A stretch of 11,414 nt of DNA, taken from assembly GCA_900549545.1 (NCBI GenBank), contig URPA01000060.1, forward strand, positions 1 through 11,414, read 5' to 3'. The notes below the pieces were generated by a model. It saw nothing but the letters and a program-made list of their open reading frames with translations. It was not told where the DNA came from and did no database searches. Both the position numbers and the translations under genes were made by a program. This document shows, in pieces, positions 1 to 5,628 of the stretch (position 1 is the first letter of the stretch; each line of letters begins with the position of its first letter). The DNA is from an uncultured Eubacteriales bacterium. GTDB taxonomy: Bacteria > Bacillota > Clostridia > Oscillospirales > Oscillospiraceae.

Positions 1-59
1 CAGTGGAGCCTTTGGATTGCGCAAATTTAGGTGAAAGCGCTGAATTTGCACCGCACCTA

Positions 60-179
60 CTTGCTTCCCCCATTGGGGGAAGTGGCGCGCAGCGCCGATA
101 GGGGGCGGTTTACTTAGAGAGTCCCCTCTTCAGTCTTGGCGCTTCGCAGCAAGACAGCTCCCCCGTAGGGGGCGCCAAG
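60..179. repeat. Multi-hairpin intergenic repeat, copy 1
   Basis: This stretch shares its layout with 8284-8434: CTTGCTTCCCCC at the left, GATAGGGGGC in the middle, CAGCAAGA then CTCCCCC, and GCGCCAAG at the right end. Four hairpins can be drawn: TTCCCCC 65-71 with GGGGGAA 75-81; GGCGC 84-88 with GCGCC 92-96; GTCTTG 133-138 with CAAGAC 150-155; CCCCC 160-164 with GGGGG 168-172. The ends are roughly inverted (CTTG...CAAG). It has no coding capacity and looks like a small palindromic, MITE-like or structured repeat of the kind common in gut Firmicutes. That family assignment is from memory. Confidence 0.8.
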
Positions 180-320
180 ATGCTGCGGCGCAGAGGTTTA
201 CAACTTCCAGTTTATCGCGTTGATTATAGTATAAGGTGCTGTCGTATCAATCACGCTATGCGGAAGCGGCTGAAGTATTATCCAGCGAGATTTCGTTCAA
301 AAGATAGCGGGAACTTTTTC

Positions 321-349
321 TTTATTTTTTCTCTATTTTAGGTTATAAT
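321..349 (+). promoter_or_regulatory. Probable vegetative promoter of eno
   Basis: A perfect TATAAT lies at 344-349 in an AT-rich stretch, with a poor -35 (TTTATT at 321-326) at 17 bases spacing. Transcription would start near 356, giving a short leader of about 30 bases before the eno ATG. The -10 is clear and the -35 is weak. Confidence 0.5.
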
Positions 350-385
350 TCCTTAGACTGTGTTTAGCAAAAGGAGGATTCTAAT

Positions 386-1675
386 ATGAAGCAGTATTTT
401 GAGATAGTTGATGTTATGGCGCGGGAGATTCTCGATTCCCGCGGCAATCCCACCGTTGAGGTGGAGGTGACGCTGGATAACGGCATCATCGGCAGAGCGG
501 CTGTGCCCTCCGGCGCGTCCACCGGCATGTACGAGGCCTGCGAGCTGCGCGACGGGGACATGTCCCGTTATAACGGCAAGGGCGTTATGCTCGCGGTTGA
601 GAACGTGAACAGAGAGCTTGCCGAGGCGCTGGTGGGGTTCAATGTGCTTGACCAGACCTCCATTGACAAGATGCTCATCGAGATTGACGGGACGCCCAAC
701 AAGACCCGCCTTGGTGCGAATGCCATTCTGGGCGTGTCTCTCGCCTGCGCGAAGGCGGCGGCTGAGGCCGTTGGCACCGGGCTTTATAACTATATCGGCG
801 GCGTTAACGCCAAGACCCTGCCCGTGCCGATGATGAACGTCCTCAACGGCGGCGCGCACGCCACCGGCTCCAATGTGGACATTCAGGAGTTTATGATTAT
901 GCCCGTTGGCGCGGAGAATTTCCGCGAGGCGCTGCGTATGTGCGCGGAGGTTTTCCATGCGCTGAAGAAGGTCGTCCCCGCCTCCGGCGTGGGTGATGAG
1001 GGCGGATATGCCCCCAACCTTGACAGCGACGAGGACGCGCTCAAGGCACTGGTCGCGGCGATGGAGAAGGCGGGCTACACTCCCGGCGAGGACTTTATGA
1101 TAGCCATTGACGGCGCAGTGAGCGATTGGTACGACGAGAGCGACAGGTGCTACCACCTGCCCAAGCGCGGCACGGTCATGACCAGCGAGCAGATGGTCGA
1201 TATGTGGGAGGATTTTGTCAACAAGTACCCCATTATTTCCATTGAGGACGGCATGGGCGAGAACGACTGGGAGGGCTGGCAGCTCATGACCAGGCGCCTT
1301 GGCAGCCGCATACAGATAGTGGGCGACGATCTGTTTGTCACCAACACCGAGCGCATAAAGAAGGGCATCGAGCTCAAGGCCGCAAACTCCGTGCTCATTA
1401 AGCTCAACCAGATAGGCACCCTGACCGAGACGCTGGACGCCATTCAGATGGCCCACCGCGCGGGCTGGACGGCGGTCGTCTCCCACCGCTCCGGCGAGAC
1501 GGAGGACACCACCATTGCCGATATATCCGTCGCGGTCAATGCAGGGCAGATAAAGACCGGCGCGCCCTCCAGAACTGACCGCGTGGCAAAGTATAACCAG
1601 CTGCTGCGCATCGAGGAGGAGCTTTTTGACGCGGCGCAGTATCCCGGCAGAGAGGCGTTCTTCTCCATCAAATAA
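386..1675 (+). CDS. eno: Enolase (phosphopyruvate hydratase)
   Basis: Enolase converts 2-phosphoglycerate to phosphoenolpyruvate in glycolysis, in the cytosol. The product is 429 residues, the normal length. Visible family residues are the PSGASTG loop at 41-47, Glu168 (QEF), Glu205 (GDEGG), the Mg ligands Asp242, Glu287 and Asp314, catalytic Lys339 (LIKLNQ), the SHRSGE block at 366-371, and Lys390 (IKTGAPSR). Every active-site residue I can place is intact. The start is fixed by GGAGG at 373-377, eight bases before ATG. Codon use is strongly GAG-biased. No independent terminator follows: the only hairpin downstream contains the ribosome binding site of the next gene, so read-through into the spoIIQ-like gene is expected. 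Confidence 0.98.
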   Translation: MKQYFEIVDVMAREILDSRGNPTVEVEVTLDNGIIGRAAVPSGASTGMYEACELRDGDMSRYNGKGVMLAVENVNRELAEALVGFNVLDQTSIDKMLIEIDGTPNKTRLGANAILGVSLACAKAAAEAVGTGLYNYIGGVNAKTLPVPMMNVLNGGAHATGSNVDIQEFMIMPVGAENFREALRMCAEVFHALKKVVPASGVGDEGGYAPNLDSDEDALKALVAAMEKAGYTPGEDFMIAIDGAVSDWYDESDRCYHLPKRGTVMTSEQMVDMWEDFVNKYPIISIEDGMGENDWEGWQLMTRRLGSRIQIVGDDLFVTNTERIKKGIELKAANSVLIKLNQIGTLTETLDAIQMAHRAGWTAVVSHRSGETEDTTIADISVAVNAGQIKTGAPSRTDRVAKYNQLLRIEEELFDAAQYPGREAFFSIK

Positions 1676-1689
1676 AAATTGGCATAGAT

Positions 1690-1719
1690 GTATAAAACCT
1701 CCGTTTGCAGGAAAGAATA
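1690..1719 (+). promoter_or_regulatory. Sigma-F-type (forespore) promoter of the spoIIQ-like gene
   Basis: GTATA at 1690-1694, exactly 15 bases of spacer, then GGAAAGAATA at 1710-1719. These match the Bacillus subtilis sigma-F consensus (GYATA, N15, GGNNANAHTR) at every defined position. B. subtilis spoIIQ is a known sigma-F gene, so promoter type and gene agree. Transcription would start near 1725, about 44 bases before the ATG. I saw no good sigma-A promoter in this gap. Confidence 0.75.
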
Positions 1720-1763
1720 GGCACAGAACCTAAGCAATCACCTATTACAGCAAACGGAGGTTT
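1695..1763 (+). promoter_or_regulatory. Read-through hairpin burying the spoIIQ ribosome binding site
   Basis: AAACCTCCGTTTGC at 1695-1708 is the perfect reverse complement of GCAAACGGAGGTTT at 1750-1763, giving a 14 bp stem. The right arm contains the whole Shine-Dalgarno (GGAGG 1756-1760, eight bases before ATG 1769). An inner stem, AATAGG 1716-1721 with CCTATT 1741-1746, extends it. The left arm lies inside the spacer of the sigma-F-type promoter, so it appears only in transcripts coming from eno. It could also act as a poor terminator, but the T-rich tail (TTTATTCT) is short and the loop is large. Confidence 0.7.
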
Positions 1764-1768
1764 ATTCT

Positions 1769-2527
1769 ATGAACAGCAACAGTTCCGGCAGGAAGCTGGA
1801 AGGATTTTTCAACGGAAAGGGCTTCTACATAGTCCTTTTCCTGTGCGCCGCGGTTATCGGCGTTTCCGCCTGGGTCATGGCGGCAGGGAACGAGACTATG
1901 GCAGACGAGAAAAACGTGAGCTCCGTACGCATGGAGAACAGGCGGGTGGAGACCATTATCGTCCCCTCCGCGGAGACGGAGCCCGTTCTTCAGGAGCAGG
2001 GCGAGGAGACGGCCCCCAGCGTCAGCGACGAGGGCCTTAACCAGACGGAGGGCTCCGCCGCTATTGACGAGGACGCGAGCAAGGTCTGGCGCGAGGGAGA
2101 CACCATGGAGGTGGCCGCGCCACTCTATACCTGGCCCGTCACGGGTGAGGTCAGCCGCAGCCACGATTTGAGCAGGCTGAGCTATGACAACACCATGAAG
2201 GACTGGCGCACCCACAACGGCATTGACATTCTCGCCCCGATCGGCACGGCGGTCATCGCCGCCCACGCGGGCTCGGTTGAGAGCGTCGAGAACGATGAGC
2301 TTATGGGCACGGTCATCACCGTCAGCCACGGCGACGGGGGCCGCACCGTATACGCAAACCTTGACCCGGCGGTATCTGTCGCCGTGGGCGACTGGGTTGA
2401 GCCCGGCACGCCCATCGGCACAGTCGGCAGCAGCGCCATCTGCGAGGTGAGCCAGGAGGAGCATTTGCACTTTGCCATCACAGTAGACGGCGCGGGCGTG
2501 AATCCGCTCAATTATCTGCCAGCGTAA
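1769..2527 (+). CDS. spoIIQ: SpoIIQ-like forespore M23 (LytM-domain) membrane protein
   Basis: The product is 252 residues: a short cytosolic N-terminus, one membrane helix at about 19-38, an acidic linker, and an M23/LytM domain from about 115. The zinc motif HxxxD (His149, Asp153) and HxH (His232, His234) are present. The segment that in active LytM enzymes reads Y-x-H-L is YANL here (Asn197). The C-terminus NPLNYL closely recalls B. subtilis SpoIIQ. In known sporulators SpoIIQ sits in the forespore membrane, binds SpoIIIAH across the intermembrane space and supports engulfment and sigma-G activity. The start is set by GGAGG eight bases upstream. The sigma-F-type promoter supports the assignment; a general M23 peptidase is the alternative. 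Confidence 0.85.
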   Translation: MNSNSSGRKLEGFFNGKGFYIVLFLCAAVIGVSAWVMAAGNETMADEKNVSSVRMENRRVETIIVPSAETEPVLQEQGEETAPSVSDEGLNQTEGSAAIDEDASKVWREGDTMEVAAPLYTWPVTGEVSRSHDLSRLSYDNTMKDWRTHNGIDILAPIGTAVIAAHAGSVESVENDELMGTVITVSHGDGGRTVYANLDPAVSVAVGDWVEPGTPIGTVGSSAICEVSQEEHLHFAITVDGAGVNPLNYLPA

Positions 2528-2572
2528 TAAAGCAAGAATCTCCACGCCAATGGTGTGGAGATTCTTGCTTTA
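2528..2572. terminator. Long hairpin between convergent genes, probable bidirectional terminator
   Basis: Bases 2528-2548 pair with 2552-2572 (about 21 pairs, one G-T, loop AAT). The stem starts directly after the spoIIQ-like stop and contains the TraX-family stop codon. T-rich ends are short on both strands (GCTTTA on +, GCTTTATTA on -). Position and stem length support transcription stop for both genes. Confidence 0.75.
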
Positions 2573-3304
2573 CAATATCCGGATAAGCCCAAGAAGCAGC
2601 AGATGGGCGGGGTAAAAGATGTAGAAAAACCATTTGGAAAAGGCCTGGCCACGCTGGGCGCGCTGGCCGTTATAGAGGCACACGATACATAGACCCGAGA
2701 AGGCGATGCCAAGCATACCCGCGAGAGCGTTGACGATGTTTTTGCCCATCGGCAGGGCGGCGGAAAGGCCCATGAACTGGTACAGACCGAAAAACAGCGC
2801 GGAGATGACAAAGCTGAGCTTTAAGCGCTGCTTATCGCCCCTTGCCCAGACGAAAAGCACCGTGAACATCGGCGCTAAAACGCCCCAGTCGGAAAACATG
2901 GACAGGAGCGTGAGCCCCGCCACGGCGGAGATTTTCAGCACCGGACCTTTGAGCTTTTCAAGCGCAAGGATTATAAAAAAGCACAGCAGCAGCGTGAAGA
3001 GCATGTTAAAGCCCGTAAAGCGCAGAGCGCTCCCGCGAGAGAACGCGAGGTCATACGGCAGCTGCGATATAAGGGCAAAGAGCGCAAGGCGCAGGGCGTA
3101 GCGCTTTTTGGAGCGGGTATAGCCATAGCCCTCAACAAGAAAATAGCACATGGTGATGGCGGTAAAGTAGCCGATGTTAATAAAAATCAGCCACAGAACG
3201 CTGCCAACGGGCAGAAAAATGCTGCCGATGTGGTTTAGGAGCATGGTGAACATGGCTATGTATTTTATCGCGTCCCGGTTGAGGGAGAGATGTGCACTGC
3301 CCAT
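2570..3304 (-). CDS. TraX-family membrane acyltransferase-like protein
   Basis: The product is 244 residues and very hydrophobic, with about six to eight membrane helices. It opens with LNRDAIKYIAMFTMLLNHIG, the N-terminal signature of the TraX family (named after the F-plasmid pilin acetylase), and ends with a YPAHLLLLGLI segment typical of the family. Chromosomal homologues in Firmicutes are common and their substrates are mostly unknown, so no substrate is assigned. The start is well supported: AGGAGG at 3310-3315 lies five bases before ATG 3304. It is transcribed alone, convergent with the spoIIQ-like gene, and its stop lies inside the shared hairpin. I saw no convincing sigma-A promoter; the upstream region is the hairpin-rich spacer at 3320-3451. 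Confidence 0.88.
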   Translation of the reverse strand: MGSAHLSLNRDAIKYIAMFTMLLNHIGSIFLPVGSVLWLIFINIGYFTAITMCYFLVEGYGYTRSKKRYALRLALFALISQLPYDLAFSRGSALRFTGFNMLFTLLLCFFIILALEKLKGPVLKISAVAGLTLLSMFSDWGVLAPMFTVLFVWARGDKQRLKLSFVISALFFGLYQFMGLSAALPMGKNIVNALAGMLGIAFSGLCIVCLYNGQRAQRGQAFSKWFFYIFYPAHLLLLGLIRIL

Positions 3305-3319
3305 GGCGGCCTCCTTTGA

Positions 3320-3426
3320 GAATGATGTTCATTCCTGCGGAATGAATGATATATCTTCGATATGATATATTTGCTGCGCAAATGTGAGGAATAATCATCA
3401 TATTTTGCCATAGCGATATATCATAA
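3320..3426. repeat. Hairpin-rich spacer with TGATATAT linkers
   Basis: Short palindromes alternate with AT linkers: TTCATTCC 3328-3335 with GGAATGAA 3339-3346 (loop TGC); ATATATC with GATATAT around 3350-3369; TTTGC-TGC-GCAAA around 3369-3381. The linker TGATATAT occurs at 3348 and 3362 and inverted at about 3414-3423. It resembles a family of TGATATA-linked mini-hairpin repeats I recall from gut Clostridia, but I cannot confirm that here. It contains no gene. Confidence 0.55.
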
Positions 3427-3451
3427 GTCGCGGCGCAAATTGCGCCGCGAC
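3427..3451 (-). terminator. Strong hairpin after the cupin gene, probable terminator
   Basis: GTCGCGGCGC 3427-3436 pairs perfectly with GCGCCGCGAC 3442-3451 around a five-base AAATT loop, nine bases past the cupin stop. On the minus strand the tail is TTATGATATAT, which is AT-rich but not a clean T-run, so efficiency is uncertain. It may also be the last unit of the neighbouring hairpin array. Confidence 0.5.
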
Positions 3452-3459
3452 AGTTTCGT

Positions 3460-3807
3460 TTATTTATACAGCACGAGGGCGATGGCCTCGAGCGTTTCAT
3501 CGCGCCGGTTGATGAGGCTGTGCCCCTCGCCGTCGTCCACAAAGGTGACATCACCGGGGCGGACGGTGACAACGGTGCCGTTGTCGTTATATTCACCCTC
3601 GCCCTTGAGGATGTAATACACCTCGCCATCGCCATTGTGGATATGCCAGCCAACCTCGCAGTCCTTATCCAGATACAGGTGGCTGAAAACGCGGCCCTTG
3701 CCGTAAAGCTCATCCGAGCCCTCGCGGATATTGTGCAGCTTCGCCTGACCCTGACCATTGAACATCTGCTTGACTACAAGGCTTCTCTCGTTTTCGCGTC
3801 TTACCAT
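3460..3807 (-). CDS. Small single-domain cupin protein
   Basis: The product is 115 residues and is essentially one cupin barrel. Motif 1 is seen as GWHIHNGDGEVYYILKGEG (His55, His57, Glu62) and motif 2 as RPGDVTFVDDGEGHSLIN with His96, so a complete 3-His/1-Glu metal site is likely. The substrate is unknown; such cupins are often sugar-binding, isomerase-like or sensory. The ATG at 3807 lies 11 bases after the stop of the LUD-domain gene, and the AGGT right after that stop codon serves as ribosome binding site, so the two are co-transcribed and perhaps translationally coupled. No signal peptide is visible. Confidence 0.85.
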   Translation of the reverse strand: MVRRENERSLVVKQMFNGQGQAKLHNIREGSDELYGKGRVFSHLYLDKDCEVGWHIHNGDGEVYYILKGEGEYNDNGTVVTVRPGDVTFVDDGEGHSLINRRDETLEAIALVLYK

Positions 3808-3818
3808 GGCTTTTTACC

Positions 3819-4409
3819 TCACATTCCAAGCTCTTCGTCTATCAATATGACCTGCGTCGTCATGCCCATCATGGGGCCCCAGTGGACAAGCAGGGCGTTG
3901 CAGATGCGCGAGGGCATACGGCAGTCATGGCACTTGCCGTCGATGCGGCAGGGGTTGTTGTTATCAAAGCGGAGGTTATTCTGCGTCGCGGCAACATTGC
4001 GCGCGCGGTCAAGGGCAGAGTGAAAATCGGGGCAGATCTTATTCGTGCCCGCCACGATAAAGAGACGCTTATCGCCGAAAACTTGCGCGGCGAGGCGGTT
4101 GCCGCGGCCGTCAATGTTCAGAATCTCACCCGTTGCGGCGATGGCGTTGGCGCTGCTGATGTACACCGGGGCGGCGTTTGCCTTTTCAAGAGTCTCCGCG
4201 CCGGGGACCTTCCAGTGCCAGTACACGGTGTTGTTCTCGCCCAGCTTTTCATAAAGGCCGAGCTGGTCGGCGGTCTTGCTGCCGCCTATGCCGACTTCGG
4301 TGTTCTTTATCTCGGAGCAGAGATAGTCCGCGGCCTCAGCACCGGTGGCAAAATGCTTCACGGTGAAGCCGCGCAGCTCAAGATTTTTTATCGTTGATTC
4401 AATATTCAT
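3819..4409 (-). CDS. LUD-domain (lactate-utilisation-like, DUF162) protein with C-terminal four-cysteine cluster
   Basis: The product is 196 residues. It has the single-domain LUD/DUF162 pattern: a nucleotide-fold start, VGIGGSKTADQLGLY near 39-53, SSANAIAATGEILNIDG near 85-101, and FIVAGTNKICPD near 117-128. The C-terminal part has Cys154, Cys160, Cys163 and Cys170 in a C-x5-C-x2-C-x6-C array followed by HWGPM, suggesting a metal or Fe-S site. LUD proteins include LutB/LutC of lactate oxidation, but solitary versions like this have no settled function. I chose ATG 4409, not the upstream start at 4442, because AGGAGG (4416-4421) lies six bases before it. Transcription would come from its own promoter, from the upstream nucleotidyltransferase, or both. 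Confidence 0.85.
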   Translation of the reverse strand: MNIESTIKNLELRGFTVKHFATGAEAADYLCSEIKNTEVGIGGSKTADQLGLYEKLGENNTVYWHWKVPGAETLEKANAAPVYISSANAIAATGEILNIDGRGNRLAAQVFGDKRLFIVAGTNKICPDFHSALDRARNVAATQNNLRFDNNNPCRIDGKCHDCRMPSRICNALLVHWGPMMGMTTQVILIDEELGM

Positions 4410-4415
4410 AGCGCA

Positions 4416-4452
4416 CCTCCTGCTTTTTTGATATTTTACCAAAAACAGGAGG
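4416..4452 (-). promoter_or_regulatory. Read-through hairpin burying the LUD-gene ribosome binding site
   Basis: On the minus strand CCTCCTG (4452-4446) pairs perfectly with CAGGAGG (4422-4416), which is the Shine-Dalgarno. A second stretch, TTTTTG with CAAAAA, continues the stem past a small bulge, leaving a nine-base loop. The upstream arm sits in the spacer of the LUD promoter and is absent from transcripts starting there. Neither strand has a T-run after the stem, so it is not an ordinary terminator. Confidence 0.65.
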
Positions 4453-4461
4453 CCATTGCAA
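4433..4461 (-). promoter_or_regulatory. Probable sigma-A promoter of the LUD-cupin operon
   Basis: Minus strand: TTGCAA (4461-4456), 17-base spacer, TAAAAT (4438-4433) with an extended -10 TGG just before it. Transcription would begin near 4426, leaving a leader of only about 17 bases that consists of little more than the ribosome binding site. Confidence 0.6.
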
Positions 4462-4465
4462 GGGC

Positions 4466-5491
4466 TTATAGATCCAGCGCCTGGGCAACTTCTTTGGCTG
4501 AGAGGGCGAGCTCTTTTGCAAATTCCGCGTCGGGGGAGGACACGGCGATGCGTATGGCGGAGACGTCGGCCCGGGGCGCGATGCGCAGCTTGTAATTTCG
4601 CCCGACAAGCTGTATGCCGTCGGCATAGTCCGCGCCCATGTCCAGAACCAGCTCTGACAGCGCGCCCATAAGCTCCGCGCGGCTGCGGCAGGAGCAGAGC
4701 TGCTCGGCATCGGCCTGCTGCTCGGGCTTTGCGTCATCACCGGCCCGAGCGGGAGAGAACTGGGAGGGCAGGTCGATTTTGAGCCTGCCCTCCAGCGCGT
4801 CAACGCAGCATTTATAGTAGGACAGGGGGCTGCCCACGTCGCACCAGTAGCCCTCCATCGGCAGGCCGACAAGCGGCGCGTCCTCCCGCAGCAGCAGGGG
4901 AAACAAATCCTTGGCAAAGTCAAAGCGCTGCCCGCACGGAACCTTTTCCATAGCCCTGGGAGAGAGAATGTATATCCCGGTGTTGACAAGGTCGGTGACG
5001 ACCCGGCCCCAGGCGGGCTTTTCTATAAAGGCGCGGATCCTGTCCTCAGCATCGGTGACGGCAAGGCCGTAGCTCAAGGGCTCCGGGTGGCGGTAGAGCG
5101 CCAGGGTCACTGCGGCGCGGCGCTGTTTATGGGCCCGCATCAGCGCTTTGAGGTCAAAATCACAGGCCGCGTCCCCGCTGATGACAAGAAAATCCTCATC
5201 GCCGTAAAAATCCGCGCAGTTTTTGACGCCGCCCGCGGTGCCGAGCGGCTCCTGCTCGATCCGGTACTGGAGCTTTACGCCGAGGCGGCTGCCATCACCG
5301 AAGCAGTCGATGATATCCTGGGCGCGGTATTTGACCGCCGCGCAGATATCCGTAAAGCCGTTTTCCCTGAGCAGCAGGATGATATGCTCCATCAGGGGTC
5401 TGCCCAGCATCGGCACAAGGGGCTTTGGCAGCTCACCGGTCACGGCTTTAAGGCGCGTGCCCTCGCCGCCCGCCATTATCACAGCTTTCAT
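4466..5491 (-). CDS. Sugar-phosphate nucleotidyltransferase with degenerate phosphomannomutase C-terminal remnant
   Basis: The product is 341 residues. Residues 1-235 are a complete NTP_transferase domain: GGEGTRL at 8-14, LPKPLVP at 21-27, EPLGTAGG at 81-88, GDAACD at 106-111, EKP at 157-159, NTG at 170-172, and GYWCDVG at 214-220. It should make an NDP-sugar from NTP and a sugar 1-phosphate; mannose-1-phosphate guanylyltransferase-like is the best guess, but the substrate is not readable. Residues 265-337 resemble the last domain of phosphomannomutase as found in long guanylyltransferase/mutase fusions (C-x-x-R...M-x-x-L...ADGI...L-R-I-A-x-R...I-R-I-A-V), but the phosphate-binding loop is lost. 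ATG 5491 is preceded by GAGGTG at 5497-5502. It is divergent from gdpP and upstream of the LUD and cupin genes. Confidence 0.85.
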   Translation of the reverse strand: MKAVIMAGGEGTRLKAVTGELPKPLVPMLGRPLMEHIILLLRENGFTDICAAVKYRAQDIIDCFGDGSRLGVKLQYRIEQEPLGTAGGVKNCADFYGDEDFLVISGDAACDFDLKALMRAHKQRRAAVTLALYRHPEPLSYGLAVTDAEDRIRAFIEKPAWGRVVTDLVNTGIYILSPRAMEKVPCGQRFDFAKDLFPLLLREDAPLVGLPMEGYWCDVGSPLSYYKCCVDALEGRLKIDLPSQFSPARAGDDAKPEQQADAEQLCSCRSRAELMGALSELVLDMGADYADGIQLVGRNYKLRIAPRADVSAIRIAVSSPDAEFAKELALSAKEVAQALDL

Positions 5492-5549
5492 GCTTTCACC
5501 TCAAAGTTTAACATGCTTCTATTATCTGCCTGAAAAGCTAAATTATTTG

Positions 5550-5578
5550 TTGTAATACGGGGGGAGTTTTGGTATAAT
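5550..5578 (+). promoter_or_regulatory. Vegetative promoter of gdpP
   Basis: TTGTAA at 5550-5555, a 17-base spacer, then TATAAT at 5573-5578 with an extended -10 (TGG at 5570-5572). The start point would be near 5585, giving a leader of about 44 bases. It is the only strong promoter in the divergent gap; I could not find a clear one for the minus-strand nucleotidyltransferase. Confidence 0.75.
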
Positions 5579-5628
5579 GAAATATCAAAAATGGGGTATT
5601 TTGGATTTTCAGCAGGAGGTACTTGGCA

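Larger units (their letters stand above)
1..385. other. Intergenic region upstream of eno
   Basis: I see no convincing gene here. A frame open from position 3 runs through the first 60 bases into the repeat and stops near 99; it could be the tail of an upstream gene but has no recognisable content. A small inverted repeat, GCAAATT at 21-27 with AATTTGC at 43-49, precedes the repeat element at 60-179. Bases 180-300 show nothing I can name. The AT-rich part from 311 onward holds the eno promoter and ribosome binding site. Confidence 0.6.

Noticed and set aside
60..179. CRISPR-like array or tRNA gene in the repeat
   Set aside because: No regularly spaced direct repeats and no cloverleaf or T-arm signature; the hairpins are unequal and non-tandem.
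350..375. Possible anti-SD stem in front of eno (TCCTT with AAGGA)
   Set aside because: Only five pairs, AT-rich, and easily due to chance; not comparable to the 14 bp and 7+6 bp cases.
353..1486. Long minus-strand ORF (377 codons) opposite eno
   Set aside because: It is antisense to a clear enolase, has His/Val/Gly-rich nonsense composition, and arises from GC-biased third positions.
1745..2545. Minus-strand ORF of 266 codons opposite the spoIIQ-like gene
   Set aside because: Shadow of a well-supported gene, with no ribosome binding site and no recognisable content.
4410..4442. Upstream ATG (4442) as LUD start
   Set aside because: It lies upstream of the likely transcription start and has no ribosome binding site, whereas ATG 4409 has AGGAGG at ideal spacing.
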